Positions 40,829-50,798 of a stretch of DNA of 64,000 nucleotides are shown one piece after another. The first letter of the stretch is position 1. Each line of letters opens with the position of its first letter. The stretch spans positions 186,001 through 250,000 of the forward strand of contig NZ_CP025781.1 of NCBI RefSeq assembly GCF_004194535.1, given 5' to 3'. A program made the translations under genes and the position numbers. Source of the stretch: Iodobacter fluviatilis (GTDB taxonomy: Bacteria > Pseudomonadota > Gammaproteobacteria > Burkholderiales > Chitinibacteraceae). The notes under the pieces are model-generated. The model ran no database searches. It saw only the letters and a program-made list of their open reading frames with translations, and had not been told where the DNA came from.

Positions 40829-42513
40829 GCGCTTTTCCAAGTGTCTTTAAGTGTAACGGCGCGATTAAATACAATCTTTTCGCCCGCGATATGGTCTTTG
40901 CGATCCGTCACAAAATAACCTAAACGTTCAAACTGATAGCGCGTTTCTGGGGCCAAATCACACGCAATGGTTTCTACAAAAGCGGTAACCACCTCCAGCG
41001 ATTCTGGGTTAATAAACTGACGGAAATCAACGTACTCACCATCTGCGCCACGAACTGCATCTGGGCGAGCTTCAGTAAATAGGCGATCGTATAAACGCAC
41101 TTCAGCGGATACTGCGTACTCGGCAGACAACCAGTGAATCACACCTTTTACCTTACGGCCAACTGGATTTTGGCCCAGCGTATCTGGATCAAGGCTGCAT
41201 TTAAGCTCAATCACATTGCCACTCGCGTCTTTCACTACTTCATCGCACTTCATCACGTAGGAGTAGCGCAAACGTACTTCGCTACCCACGGTCAAGCGTT
41301 GCCAGCCCGCTGGAGCGACTTCGGCGAAATCATCTTGCTCCACCCAAATCTCACGGCTAATTGGTACATTGCGCTCGCCAAACTCTGGGTGCTGTGGATG
41401 ATAAGGTGCGGCACGTGAAGCGGTGACGCCTTCCTCATAATTAGTCAGCGTCACTTTCAGCGGACGAAGCACAGCCATAATGCGCGGGCAGCTACTTTCT
41501 AATTGCTCGCGCACTGCGCCTTCCAGAATACTTAAATCAACCACGTTTTCTGATTTAGACACGCCTACGCGCTGGGCAAATAATTTAATGCCCTCAGGGG
41601 TATAACCACGGCGGCGCATACCGACCACGGTAGGCATACGCGGGTCATCCCAGCCTGAAACTAGGCCCTCATTTACCAGCGCCGCCAGCTTACGCTTGGA
41701 CGTCATGGTGTAGAGCAGCTCTAGGCGTGAGAATTCAATCTGCTGTGGATGGCAATCAATGGTGATGTTATCCAGCACCCAATCGTAGAGCGGGCGATGA
41801 TCGGCAAATTCAAGTGTACACAAGCTGTGCGTAATACCTTCCAGCGCATCAGAAATACAATGGGTGTAATCGTACATCGGGTAGATGCACCATTTATCGC
41901 CAGTGCGGATATGATGCGCGCGTTTGATGCGATAGATCACCGGGTCACGCAAATTCAGATTAGGCGCAGCCATATCAATTTTAAGACGCAGCGTTTTGCT
42001 ACCATCTGCAAACTCGCCCGCCTTCATGCGGCGGAATAAATCTAAGTTTTTTTCAATCGAGCGATCGCGGTGCGGGCTGTCTTTACCCGGCACTTCAAAA
42101 TTGCCACGATATTCCCGCATTTGCTCGGCATTTAGTTCACAAACAAAAGCCTTTCCCGCTAAGATGAGTTCTTCCGCATAAGCGTAAAGCTGGTCAAAAT
42201 AATCTGCAGCGTGGCGAATTTCACCCGCCCACTCAAAGCCCAGCCACGTCACATCGCTGGCGATGGCTTGAGCAAACTCTTCATTTTCTTTTTCGGGATT
42301 GGTGTCATCCATACGCAAATTGCATTGACCCTGATAATCCTCAGCTACGCCAAAATTCAAGCAAATCGACTTGGCATGGCCTACATGCAGATAGCCATTT
42401 GGCTCAGGCGGAAAGCGCGTTTGGATCGACGAATGCTTGCCGCTGGCAAGGTCGCTTTCAATCGTGCTACGAATAAAATTACTGACAGTAGGAACCGAGG
42501 CTTCTTTGCTCAT
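40825..42513 (-). CDS. glnS: Glutaminyl-tRNA synthetase
   Basis: A 562-aa class I synthetase that charges tRNA-Gln. Seen: the HIGH-type motif in [52 protein letters not shown], the KMSKS-type [20 protein letters not shown], and the C-terminal anticodon-binding beta barrels. ATG 42513 ([13 protein letters not shown]) is chosen; a TTG at 42531 is in frame but unlikely. Repeat B1 lies 68 bp upstream, so the promoter is in that short gap or within the repeat. Confidence 0.96.
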   Translation of the reverse strand: MSKEASVPTVSNFIRSTIESDLASGKHSSIQTRFPPEPNGYLHVGHAKSICLNFGVAEDYQGQCNLRMDDTNPEKENEEFAQAIASDVTWLGFEWAGEIRHAADYFDQLYAYAEELILAGKAFVCELNAEQMREYRGNFEVPGKDSPHRDRSIEKNLDLFRRMKAGEFADGSKTLRLKIDMAAPNLNLRDPVIYRIKRAHHIRTGDKWCIYPMYDYTHCISDALEGITHSLCTLEFADHRPLYDWVLDNITIDCHPQQIEFSRLELLYTMTSKRKLAALVNEGLVSGWDDPRMPTVVGMRRRGYTPEGIKLFAQRVGVSKSENVVDLSILEGAVREQLESSCPRIMAVLRPLKVTLTNYEEGVTASRAAPYHPQHPEFGERNVPISREIWVEQDDFAEVAPAGWQRLTVGSEVRLRYSYVMKCDEVVKDASGNVIELKCSLDPDTLGQNPVGRKVKGVIHWLSAEYAVSAEVRLYDRLFTEARPDAVRGADGEYVDFRQFINPESLEVVTAFVETIACDLAPETRYQFERLGYFVTDRKDHIAGEKIVFNRAVTLKDTWKSA

Positions 42514-42580
42514 ATCTTGAATAGGGTTCAATGGTATTTGGACAAGTTCTATTCTACCGTAACCGCGTGCTAATTGGGGT

Positions 42581-42748
42581 CTAGCATCCTGTCGGACTTA
42601 GCATCAGTCAGCTGCAAAATCACCTGATCGGCCTATATTTCACCAGATTTTTGACCCATAACTCGTTATTGGCGCTGCAAATCCGGCAAAATCTGGTCTC
42701 GATCATGCGATTCTTCGCTTCGACCGTCTAAGTCCGACAGGCTGCTAG
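42581..42748. repeat. MITE-like repeat, family 1 subtype B (copy B1)
   Basis: 168 bp with the family ends (CTAGCATCCTGTCGGAC, one base off, and GTCCGACAGGCTGCTAG). The internal sequence differs from subtype A but aligns with its reverse complement in patches (GCC-ATTTCAC, AAATCTG-TCTC). The central palindrome is ATAACTCGTTAT. It lies between glnS and a divergent binding-protein gene. Confidence 0.88.
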
Positions 42749-42893
42749 CCGCAGCGGTACTGGGTGCTACGATTACCACTTGCATGCTATCTTTGCGCCC
42801 TTTTTGCTGCTTATTCATTAAAACTAACACACTCAAGTTCGGATAAAGGCAGCAGCAGCCCCATCATTCACTCCATTTAGAGGAATCAAAGCA

Positions 42894-43952
42894 ATGTGGA
42901 AATGGTTATTTTTAGGTTTTTTACTGCATGTGTCCTGGGCAAATGCTGAAGACAAACTGTCAATTTATGTATGGAGCAACTCCATGCCAACCAGCACCAT
43001 CAAAGCGTTTGAAGCACGTTGCCAATGCCGTGTAGAGCAAAGCTTTTATGGCGATAATGAAGAGCTACTCGCAAAACTGGCCGCTGGCGCTAAGGGCTAC
43101 GACCTTATTTTTCCCTCCACCTTTGTTTTACCCGCCCTGATTGGCCCCAATAAGCTCATGCCGCTGGATAAAAACAAGCTACCACACAGCAAAGATATCC
43201 TCCCTACTTTTTTACGCGTACCTTACGATAACAACAACACCTACCATCAGCCCTTTATGATAGGCGTAACCCTACTGGGCTATAACGCAGAAAAACTCAA
43301 AGCAGCGGGTGTAGACCCCAGCAGCTGGGCCGCTATTTTTGACCCTGAGCAGCTCAAAAAAATCCGCAATAAAGTGACTGTATTAGATAGCTCGCGCGAA
43401 TTATTTGCTGCTGCGCTGATGTATCTTGGCAAAGACCCTAATTCTGGCAAGCAAGAAGACCTTGCCGCCGCCAGCGAAGTAATTCGCAAAGCCAAACCAT
43501 ATTGGGCGGCATTTAATAATGATAGTTACAGCCGCCAGCTGGCCAATGGCAATATCTGGTTGGCGATGGGGAATAGCTCAGATTTATTTCAGGCGCGCCG
43601 CGAAGTCAAAGAAACCAAGCGCAAATTTCAACTGGAATTTACCGCACAAAAAGAAGGCAATGAATGGTGGATGGATACCACCGCCATTATGCGCGATGCA
43701 CCAAGGCCAGATCTGGCCCATCAATTTATCGATTTTTTGCTAGAAGGCAAAACGGCAGCGGCGCAAGCGAAAGCCAGCGGCGGCATTAGCCCCGTAAGCA
43801 CTGCAGCGCCTTTCCTTGATCCAGAGCTCAGCCAACACCCCGTACTCAACCCCAAACCCCAAGACTTTGCTAAATGGACATTAATGCGTGCTTATAATGC
43901 CAATGAACGTCGCTTATTAAGCCGATATTGGACCAGCATTAAAGTGCGTTAA
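42894..43952 (+). CDS. Polyamine-type (PotD/PotF) periplasmic binding protein
   Basis: A 352-aa periplasmic binding protein with signal peptide (HVSWANA-EDKLSIYVW). It has the PotD/PotF pattern: IYVWSNSMPTSTIKAFEARCQC, GYDLIFPSTFVLPAL, NEWWMDTTAIMRDAP and AKASGGISPVSTAA. Two Cys in CQC are unusual. No permease or ATPase genes adjoin, so it either serves a distant transporter or is a sensor. GAGG precedes the ATG. Exact ligand (spermidine, putrescine or other) cannot be read. Confidence 0.82.
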   Translation: MWKWLFLGFLLHVSWANAEDKLSIYVWSNSMPTSTIKAFEARCQCRVEQSFYGDNEELLAKLAAGAKGYDLIFPSTFVLPALIGPNKLMPLDKNKLPHSKDILPTFLRVPYDNNNTYHQPFMIGVTLLGYNAEKLKAAGVDPSSWAAIFDPEQLKKIRNKVTVLDSSRELFAAALMYLGKDPNSGKQEDLAAASEVIRKAKPYWAAFNNDSYSRQLANGNIWLAMGNSSDLFQARREVKETKRKFQLEFTAQKEGNEWWMDTTAIMRDAPRPDLAHQFIDFLLEGKTAAAQAKASGGISPVSTAAPFLDPELSQHPVLNPKPQDFAKWTLMRAYNANERRLLSRYWTSIKVR

Positions 43953-44103
43953 TTTATGCTGCGTAAGAAAGCAAGGGGAAAGAAAGCTTTTAAAGCGCAC
44001 TATTTCCCCACTCAAATCCAACACAAAAAAAATATATCAATCTTAAGAGCTATGTAATGTATAGAATAATAAAACCAATGGCATTCAGATTGCGGAGTAG
44101 AAA

Positions 44104-44544
44104 GTGGACCAAGGATTAGAACTATTTTTTGAACGGTATGGCGAGGCTTATTCAGCCTTAGATGCAAACGCAACCTCATCCATGTTTGCCCTCCCCTTTA
44201 TGACGATTCATCAAGGCCAAGGCACCGTCTGGGAAACAATGGATTTATTACACCCTGCAACCGTAAGCTTACTAGACTGGTTTGAGCAGCAGGGATTTCT
44301 TAGCTCCAGCTATAAAATCAAAGATGTACTTTATATCAGCGATGATTTTGCCAGCGTCAACCTAATTTGGTCAGTTACGCGACTAAATATGGATCCTTGG
44401 CAATACGGCACCTGTTATCACGTTAAGCGTGGAGATGGTGGCTGGAGAATTTACTGTGTAGTCCAGTTTGACACCATCCCCGAGCTTGAAGAAGGCGTAG
44501 AAGCGGCCATCAAACTTCGACACAGCTTGCATTCAAATCTGTAA
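44104..44544 (+). CDS. NTF2-like (SnoaL-type) fold protein
   Basis: A 146-aa cytoplasmic protein with the length and pattern of an NTF2-like cone: an N-terminal helix (LELFFERYGEAYSALDANATSSMFALPFM), a curved sheet (SVNLIWSVTRLN, GTCYHVKRGDGGWRIYCVVQFD). Enzyme or binding role is unknown. The start is a GTG at 44104 with GGAG about eight bases ahead. A terminator follows. Confidence 0.72.
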   Translation: MDQGLELFFERYGEAYSALDANATSSMFALPFMTIHQGQGTVWETMDLLHPATVSLLDWFEQQGFLSSSYKIKDVLYISDDFASVNLIWSVTRLNMDPWQYGTCYHVKRGDGGWRIYCVVQFDTIPELEEGVEAAIKLRHSLHSNL

Positions 44545-44553
44545 CAATCAATA

Positions 44554-44586
44554 GCGTGGGCCCCAAGCCCACGCCAATTTTTTATG
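44554..44586 (+). terminator. Terminator after the NTF2-like gene
   Basis: GCGTGGG pairs with CCCACGC (loop CCCCAAG), then CAATTTTTTA. It lies between two convergent genes, close to the uraA stop codon. Confidence 0.8.
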
Positions 44587-44592
44587 CCCCTA

Positions 44593-45813
44593 TCATGTAA
44601 TCGCCTCTTGCTCAGCAGGCAGCAGCAAATTGATCAAAATAGCCAAGACACTCACCAAACCTACCCCTGCCAGATTAAAATCACCAATCTTCAGCATCAA
44701 GCCACCAATTCCACAAGTCAGCACCACGGACACAATCACCAAATTGCGCGGAGCCATCAGGTTTAGCCTTGCATCAATCAAGGTTTTTAGGCCAATACTC
44801 GCAATCGTACCGAATAAAAGCACCATAATCCCTCCCATTACCGGTAGCGGAATCGACTGTAACAGCGCATTAAATTTACCGAAGAACGCCAAAATCACCG
44901 CCAAAATGGCTGCCCAAGTCATGATGACCGGGTTAAAGTTTCGGGTAATCATCAGCGCGCCGGTTACTTCTGAATAAGTTGTAATCGGCGGGCCACCAAT
45001 TAGCCCAGCAAAACACACACCAAAACCATCCCCCGCCAAAGTGCGATGCAGACCAGGTGATTTTGTATAATCATCCCCCGTCACTTGCCCTACCGCCATC
45101 ACCGCACCAATATGCTCAATCGTTGGTGCAATTGCTACTGGCAGCATAAATAACGCCGCAGCCCAGTTTACTTCTGGTGTAACAAAATGCGGCATAGCAA
45201 ACCATGGCGCAGCAACAATCGCCGTAAAATCAATCACGCCCACAAAAACAGCGGAAATATAACCCACAACTACGCCAGATAAGATCGGCACTAGACGCAA
45301 CATTCCACCAGCAAAGACCGACACAATAATCGTTGTACCCAGAGAAATAGCCGCCAAGAATAAAGACGTGTTGTACGCAACCAACTGCTTACCGCCACCC
45401 TGTCCCATCGCCATACCCGACGCCGCCACCGCAACCGATAAACCAATCACCATAATTACGGGGCCAATCACTACCGGTGGTAGCAATTTATGGATAAAAC
45501 CCATGCCACGCCATTTAATCAAACCCGCAATCACAAAATACATAAAACCAGCCGCAAACAGGCCAAACTGAGTCGCAGCTTGCCCCCAGGTATGCATGGC
45601 AAAAATAATCGGCCCAATAAATGCAAAGGAAGAGCCCAAAAAAATAGGCACTTTACGGCCAGTGATCCACTGAAAAACGAGAGTCCCTACACCAGCGCCC
45701 AATAGGGCCATCGCTGGGTTAAGGCCAGTTAGTAAAGGCACCAAGACCAAAGCACCAAAGGCTACAAATAAAATCTGTGCTCCCGAAACAAACTGCTTTA
45801 AGGCAAACCACAT
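44593..45813 (-). CDS. uraA: Uracil:proton symporter (NCS2 family)
   Basis: A 406-aa inner-membrane transporter with many membrane segments. The NCS2 motifs are visible: FLGSSFAFIGPI in the first half and the glutamate-bearing APTIEHIGAVMAVGQVTG, then GDGFGVCFAGLIGGPPITTYSEVTGA. Position after upp supports uracil as substrate. UraA brings uracil in and Upp traps it as UMP. A hairpin lies between the two genes. Confidence 0.92.
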   Translation of the reverse strand: MWFALKQFVSGAQILFVAFGALVLVPLLTGLNPAMALLGAGVGTLVFQWITGRKVPIFLGSSFAFIGPIIFAMHTWGQAATQFGLFAAGFMYFVIAGLIKWRGMGFIHKLLPPVVIGPVIMVIGLSVAVAASGMAMGQGGGKQLVAYNTSLFLAAISLGTTIIVSVFAGGMLRLVPILSGVVVGYISAVFVGVIDFTAIVAAPWFAMPHFVTPEVNWAAALFMLPVAIAPTIEHIGAVMAVGQVTGDDYTKSPGLHRTLAGDGFGVCFAGLIGGPPITTYSEVTGALMITRNFNPVIMTWAAILAVILAFFGKFNALLQSIPLPVMGGIMVLLFGTIASIGLKTLIDARLNLMAPRNLVIVSVVLTCGIGGLMLKIGDFNLAGVGLVSVLAILINLLLPAEQEAIT

Positions 45814-45837
45814 AAAAACTGCTCCCCTAGATACAAA

Positions 45838-45860
45838 AATCCCCCTTCTTCGAGGGGGAT
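45838..45860 (-). terminator. Hairpin between upp and uraA (attenuator-like)
   Basis: ATCCCCC and GGGGGAT form a strong stem with a short loop, and the minus strand continues TTTTTG. It lies 22 bp after the upp stop and 25 bp before the uraA start, so it can partly end transcription between the two. Confidence 0.7.
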
Positions 45861-45882
45861 GATTTAAAACTTAAAATTCAGA

Positions 45883-46512
45883 CTACTTTGTTGTGCCAAA
45901 AATCTTATCTCCGGCATCCCCAAGGCCCGGAATAATATAACCCAACTCATTTAAATGGCTATCCAAAGAAGCAGCCACAATTTCTACATCAGGGTGAGCA
46001 TCATTGACCAGCTTCACGCCCTCAGGGGCAGCCACCATTACAATCGCTTTGATATCTTTACAACCATTGCGTTTAAGCATATCGATGGTCGCCACTAAAG
46101 AACCACCCGTTGCCAACATGGGATCAATAATCAAAGCAAGGCGATCTTCTAGGTTGCCTACAAATTTTTCAAAGTATGGCTCAGGCTGCAATGTTTCTTC
46201 ATTACGCGCCAAACCAACTACACTGATTTTGGCTGAAGGGACTAAATCGAGTACACCATTGAGCATACCAATTCCAGCACGCAAAATAGGTACAACAGTG
46301 AGCTTTTTACCTTTGACCTGCTGAACTTCTACAGGGCCACACCAGCCGGCAATCATGGTGGTTTCTAATGGCAAATCACGCGTTGCTTCATAGGCTAATA
46401 AACGAGCCAGCTCTTCTGTAAGTAATCGGAACTTATTTGTACTGACGTTTTCTGCACGAAGCAGAGCCAGTTTATGTTGAACCAAGGGATGTTTTACAAC
46501 GGTAATTTGCAT
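45883..46512 (-). CDS. upp: Uracil phosphoribosyltransferase
   Basis: A 209-aa cytoplasmic enzyme that converts uracil and PRPP to UMP. Family signatures: [32 protein letters not shown], the PRPP loop [13 protein letters not shown], and the uracil-site [19 protein letters not shown] 46512 aligns with E. coli Upp. The frame is open for 41 codons upstream, but that part is not conserved. Confidence 0.96.
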   Translation of the reverse strand: MQITVVKHPLVQHKLALLRAENVSTNKFRLLTEELARLLAYEATRDLPLETTMIAGWCGPVEVQQVKGKKLTVVPILRAGIGMLNGVLDLVPSAKISVVGLARNEETLQPEPYFEKFVGNLEDRLALIIDPMLATGGSLVATIDMLKRNGCKDIKAIVMVAAPEGVKLVNDAHPDVEIVAASLDSHLNELGYIIPGLGDAGDKIFGTTK

Positions 46513-47073
46513 GACGACGCCCAAAAAAACAAATATTAACATTTCAGTGTAGCGCTCCTTACACAAAAGCGCATCGGTGAAAATACAACTTGCATACAGA
46601 ATAAATCGTTTCACTCCACTAGGCTTTAATATCAAACAATAAATATGGACCTATCAAGCACCACGAAACATAACATAGACTATCCCTAATAAACACAATC
46701 TCATCCACAGACAATCCAGCATAAGTGTTTGATTCATAAAAAATACAGAACCGAGGCAAAGACCAATAAACTCATATTTTCTTGAGTAATTTGCAGCCAA
46801 AGCAAAAAGTAAACACCAAGAGCGATTCGATGAGCTGGCCGCCAGTAATAAATATTCTAATAAAGCGATCCTAAACTCAACAGCACCGCCAATAACCAAT
46901 GTTTGCTGTGGGCGTATTTCAAATATGCTTAGCTCGCTACTGTCATGAGCAGATTGATAGAATCAAAAGCAGGATAGATATAATAGATAGGGGCAGGTTC
47001 ATTACGGCAAGGATGCTCATTTTTTGTTAAACTCGCCCAAGTTAGCGCCTGACTCACTGTTTTGGACACACAT
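46513..47073. other. Gene-free stretch between upp and the TPR gene
   Basis: 560 bp with divergent promoters expected at the two ends. An 81-codon frame on the minus strand (46654-46899) is hydrophobic and cysteine-rich but has no ribosome site and no recognised pattern. I see no repeat. Confidence 0.45.
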
Positions 47074-48120
47074 ATGACACTGCGTAGCATTGCCTTAGCC
47101 CTTGTGCCTCTTTTTTTATCTCTAAACGTACTCGCTGGGGATGCTGAGGATATTCAGCAGTTACTTAAATCCAAGCAACTACCACAAGCGCTAGATCGTG
47201 CAGACAAAGCCCTTGCTAAATCCCCCAAAGAGCCATCCATTCGCTTTTTGCGCGGTATTATTCTGACAGAAATGGGCAGAACCGATGAAGGCATCAAGGC
47301 CTTTACTCAGCTTTCTGCAGACAATCCACAGCTCCCTGAGCCCTATAATAATTTAGCCGTGATTTACGCTCAGCAAAACCAATTAGATAAAGCACGTGCG
47401 GCACTACTTATGGCCATACAAACCAACCCAGCCTATGCCACTGCGCATGAAAATTTGGGTGACTTATACGCTCGTCTTGCCTCTCAAGCTTACGATAAAG
47501 CACTGCAATTAGAGGGTGCCAATCCAGCCGTACAAACCAAATTAAAAATGGTTGGCAGCCTCTTTGGCACCCCAATTGCCCCAAACAAAGCTTCTACCGT
47601 AAAAGTAGCAACAGTCACTCCAACGACTAAACCAGCAAACGTTGCTTTAGTCACGCCAACCTCAAAAACATTGGCTACGCCAAGCCCTGCCCCAACCAAC
47701 CCCACGGCCACGCCTGCACCTGTCATTAAAGCCACGCCGGCACCTACTCCAGCTCCTAAGCCAGAAGCACATGATACTGACAAGCAACAAGTTGCCGCTG
47801 CAGTTGAAAGCTGGGCGCAGGCATGGAGTAAAAAAAATGTAAACGGCTATCTCGCCGCTTATGGTAGTGATTTTAAAACCCCTGGTGGGCAAAAATTTAG
47901 CACATGGGGCGAAGAACGCCATAATCGCATTAGCAGCCCTAAATCGATCGAAGTCAAAATCTCAGATTTAAAAATAGAAATCAATGCTGACAACACAGCA
48001 AAAGCACGCTTTCGCCAGTCATATAAGGCCAGTCACTTATCTAGCACGACTGGTAAAACTTTAATTCTTGCAAAATCGGGTGGCCGCTGGCTAATCCGAG
48101 AAGAGCGAACAGGCTCCTAA
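47074..48120 (+). CDS. Secreted TPR protein with NTF2-like C-terminal domain
   Basis: A 348-aa periplasmic protein. Signal peptide (LFLSLNVLA-GDAED), then three TPR-type repeats to about 150 (LRGIILTEMGRTDEGIKAF, YNNLAVIYAQQNQLDKA, HENLGDLYARLASQAYDKAL), a long Pro/Thr/Ala-rich linker (about 170-235), and a C-terminal NTF2-like domain (VESWAQAWSKKNVNGYLAAY, then RFRQSYKASHLSS). That last domain reappears in the next gene product, the L,D-transpeptidase, 6 bp downstream. A cell-wall role is likely. The ATG at 47074 is chosen over an earlier TTG. Confidence 0.85.
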   Translation: MTLRSIALALVPLFLSLNVLAGDAEDIQQLLKSKQLPQALDRADKALAKSPKEPSIRFLRGIILTEMGRTDEGIKAFTQLSADNPQLPEPYNNLAVIYAQQNQLDKARAALLMAIQTNPAYATAHENLGDLYARLASQAYDKALQLEGANPAVQTKLKMVGSLFGTPIAPNKASTVKVATVTPTTKPANVALVTPTSKTLATPSPAPTNPTATPAPVIKATPAPTPAPKPEAHDTDKQQVAAAVESWAQAWSKKNVNGYLAAYGSDFKTPGGQKFSTWGEERHNRISSPKSIEVKISDLKIEINADNTAKARFRQSYKASHLSSTTGKTLILAKSGGRWLIREERTGS

Positions 48121-48126
48121 TCACGT

Positions 48127-49392
48127 ATGCGTAGTTTGTTTATCTGGGGCAAGCGTAGTACTTGCCTACTTGCCCTACTGATGCTTGCTCCCCCTGCTCG
48201 CCCCATTGTTTCTAACCCAGCCAAACCCCAATTTTTGGAAGAGAAAATAGGTAGCGCGAGCATTGGCTCACCTGAACAAAGGATTTTGGCCGCGATAGAC
48301 CATATTCGTAATGGCAGACTTGCGGATGCCCGCGCTACCGTCAATGCTTTACTACTAGAACAGCCCAATTATCGCCTCGCCCACCTGCTTTCTGGCGATC
48401 TATACGCGATGCGTACCATGCCACTGAATAACATTGGCGCAGGGTCGGGTAAGCTTGCGACGGATCAGCTTAACGATCTGCGCAAAGAAGCGCTTGCACG
48501 AATAACCAATCGCAAAACTAAAGAGCCTCAAGCACTGTTACCCGCTCATTTACTGGTATTTGCCCCTAGTCAGCAATACGCCATTTTGGTTGATGCTGCA
48601 GCATCTCGTATCTACGTATTTAAAAATGTCGATGGCGTGCCTAGCTACGTGACTGATCACTACGCCACCATTGGCAAATTAGGTGCGGATAAATTTAAAG
48701 AAGGCGACCAGCGCACACCACTTGGCGTGTACTTTGTGACTAGCCACCTTACCCGCTCATATTTGGATAAAACCCGTGGCGCTCAGGCTGATTTATATGG
48801 TGTAGGCGCTTGGCCTATTTCTTTCCCTAATGAGATCGATAAAAGCGAAGGCCGCACGGGCTCTGGCATTTGGCTGCATGGCGTTCCCGCCAATACTTAC
48901 GCACGTGCGCCTTGGGCATCCAATGGCTGTGTGGCCATGACCAATGAAGAAATGCTCGATATTGCACAATACATTCAAATTGGCCAAACACCTGTGGTGA
49001 TCGTTCCCAAAGCAGAATGGGTAAGTAAAGTGGAATGGCAATCAAGGCACGATGCCGCGCTTAGCCTGATTGACGGCTGGCGCGAAGAATGGGAATCACT
49101 TAAAACTCAGCCCTATTTAAACCGCTACGCTAAGCAATTTAAGAGTGATGATGGGCAAGACCTTGCCACTTGGAGCCACCAAAAAACCTTGGTAAGTGCA
49201 GGCAAACGCTGGAGTAAAGTCCACCTTGATGAGCTCAGCATATTCACTAGCGGCGGCCCTAATCCGCGCTTAACCACCAGCTTTAAGCAAGATTATCGCA
49301 GCAACAACCTAGATAATCAGATGAAGAAGCGGCAATACTGGCAACAAGAGGATGGCGCGTGGAAAATTATCTTTGAAGGCGCAGCCACTTAA
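48127..49392 (+). CDS. L,D-transpeptidase (YkuD) with NTF2-like C-terminal domain
   Basis: A 421-aa periplasmic enzyme that forms 3-3 cross-links in peptidoglycan or anchors proteins to it. Signal peptide, a short region reminiscent of TPR, then a YkuD domain with RTPLGVYFV, the catalytic set His251 (LHGVPANTYAR) and Cys268 (ASNGCVAMTN). Residues about 310-421 form the same NTF2-like tail as the TPR protein upstream (LIDGWREEWESLKTQPYLNRY, LTTSFKQDYRSNNL, WKIIFEG). Such tails are found in DpaA/ErfK-like proteins of some Gram-negatives. Co-transcribed with the TPR gene. Confidence 0.9.
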   Translation: MRSLFIWGKRSTCLLALLMLAPPARPIVSNPAKPQFLEEKIGSASIGSPEQRILAAIDHIRNGRLADARATVNALLLEQPNYRLAHLLSGDLYAMRTMPLNNIGAGSGKLATDQLNDLRKEALARITNRKTKEPQALLPAHLLVFAPSQQYAILVDAAASRIYVFKNVDGVPSYVTDHYATIGKLGADKFKEGDQRTPLGVYFVTSHLTRSYLDKTRGAQADLYGVGAWPISFPNEIDKSEGRTGSGIWLHGVPANTYARAPWASNGCVAMTNEEMLDIAQYIQIGQTPVVIVPKAEWVSKVEWQSRHDAALSLIDGWREEWESLKTQPYLNRYAKQFKSDDGQDLATWSHQKTLVSAGKRWSKVHLDELSIFTSGGPNPRLTTSFKQDYRSNNLDNQMKKRQYWQQEDGAWKIIFEGAAT

Positions 49393-49404
49393 ATCGTATC
49401 TACT

Positions 49405-49446
49405 CAAAAAAGCCCCACGTCTTTAAACACTTAGGGCTTTTTTGAG
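49405..49446. terminator. Bidirectional terminator between the transpeptidase and tilS
   Basis: CAAAAAAGCCC and GGGCTTTTTTG flank a 20-nt loop. Convergent genes on both sides. Confidence 0.85.
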
Positions 49447-49451
49447 ATCTT

Positions 49452-50798
49452 TCATTGCTGCTCACGCCACAAAGGAAGAAACCCAGCTTCGCCTTTATCG
49501 GCCTTAAACTCGCTGGCCACACCCAAACCGGGCACCGCAGCCAACACCCCATCCAAATAAATAAGCGGGCAAGCCTGTCTTTGCCATGGCGGCACTTTTG
49601 CTTCTTGATAAAGCTGTTTTAATGCGCGGCTTGGACCATCTTTAACTAGGCGCAAAGATTCCCCTCCCACGCGTGGGCGTAATTCCAACATCGCTTGACT
49701 AAGCCGTTCTGCCGCGATGCCCTGCTCACTTGCTTGCCAGCTAAGCACCCCATGCCACGCATCCACCTTAGATTCCATGACCCAAGGCAATGCAAGCCTC
49801 TGACCCATTAGAATTTGCGCTGGTGTGATAAAGAGCTGGTGTTGATAGCGCCTAATCGCACGATCGCGCCAAAGTAAAGCGGGTTGAGCATCCTCATCGG
49901 CATCAAACGCCACCCGCAGTAATTCCTCAAACGCCCGCGTATCCAGCTGCAGCCCGTAGCGAGCCAGCCAATACCGTAAAACATTACGTAAACGCAGCGG
50001 CGATAAAGCCACGCGCAAATCAAATACATCATCCTGCACGGCATGCACTAAATCCACAGCAGCAAGCTCCTGTAGCAAATCATCGGCCTCTGCCGCATGC
50101 AACGCCACACGGGTCAACGTAGCATTTGCACTAGGCCAAACTGTTTCTAGCTGGGGAATAATTTGATTGCGTAAGAAATTTCGGTCGTAACGCGAATCCT
50201 GATTACTCTCGTCCTCAACCCACTCCAAATCATGCTGCTTGGCGTAATCAGCTAAATCCTGACGAGTAGAGCCCAATAAAGGCCGCAAAATGCCCATCTG
50301 AGTATTTTGCATGCGCCACTCAGGCATAGCCGCCAAACCACGCAAGCCACTCCCGCGTAGCAAATTGAGGAGCACCGTTTCTGCCTGATCATTTTTATGC
50401 TGAGCCAAAAGCAGCACATCGCAAGCTTGCCGCTCAAATGCAGCATATCTTGCGGCCCGCGCCGCGCCCTCCACGCCCATCCCCTTATAAGGCAAGAGTG
50501 TAACCCGCTCCACCGCGCACTCCACCCCCAGCCGATTACATAGCACTTGTACAAACTGTGCCCACGCATCTGCGTTGACCGATAAGCCATGGTGTACGTG
50601 AATGGCGCGCAGCAGAAAACGCTCGCGGCATACGGCAGCAAGCAAATGCAATAGCACAACGGAATCGAGCCCACCCGACAAACCCACACAAAGAATGGGC
50701 TTATCAGATGGGCTCATAGAAAACAAACGGCGTTCGAGTATTTGCTCTACCCGCAGAGACAACGCATCAGGAAACAGACTCTTCCTTAAACTTGCCAT
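49452..50798 (-). CDS. tilS: tRNA(Ile)-lysidine synthase
   Basis: A 448-aa enzyme that converts C34 of the CAU-anticodon tRNA-Ile to lysidine. Seen: the PP-loop SGGLDS at 41-46, [55 protein letters not shown], and the C-terminal TilS substrate-binding domains. The ATG at 50798 lies inside the end of accA (32-bp overlap), so the pair is coupled. A later ATG (residue 28) is possible but would drop a likely helix. Confidence 0.94.
   Translation of the reverse strand: MASLRKSLFPDALSLRVEQILERRLFSMSPSDKPILCVGLSGGLDSVVLLHLLAAVCRERFLLRAIHVHHGLSVNADAWAQFVQVLCNRLGVECAVERVTLLPYKGMGVEGAARAARYAAFERQACDVLLLAQHKNDQAETVLLNLLRGSGLRGLAAMPEWRMQNTQMGILRPLLGSTRQDLADYAKQHDLEWVEDESNQDSRYDRNFLRNQIIPQLETVWPSANATLTRVALHAAEADDLLQELAAVDLVHAVQDDVFDLRVALSPLRLRNVLRYWLARYGLQLDTRAFEELLRVAFDADEDAQPALLWRDRAIRRYQHQLFITPAQILMGQRLALPWVMESKVDAWHGVLSWQASEQGIAAERLSQAMLELRPRVGGESLRLVKDGPSRALKQLYQEAKVPPWQRQACPLIYLDGVLAAVPGLGVASEFKADKGEAGFLPLWREQQ

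Noticed and set aside
46654-46899. 81-codon hydrophobic minus-strand frame
   Set aside because: No ribosome site, many Cys and Leu as expected from AT-rich antisense DNA, no family pattern. It could be a small membrane protein, but the sequence does not support it.
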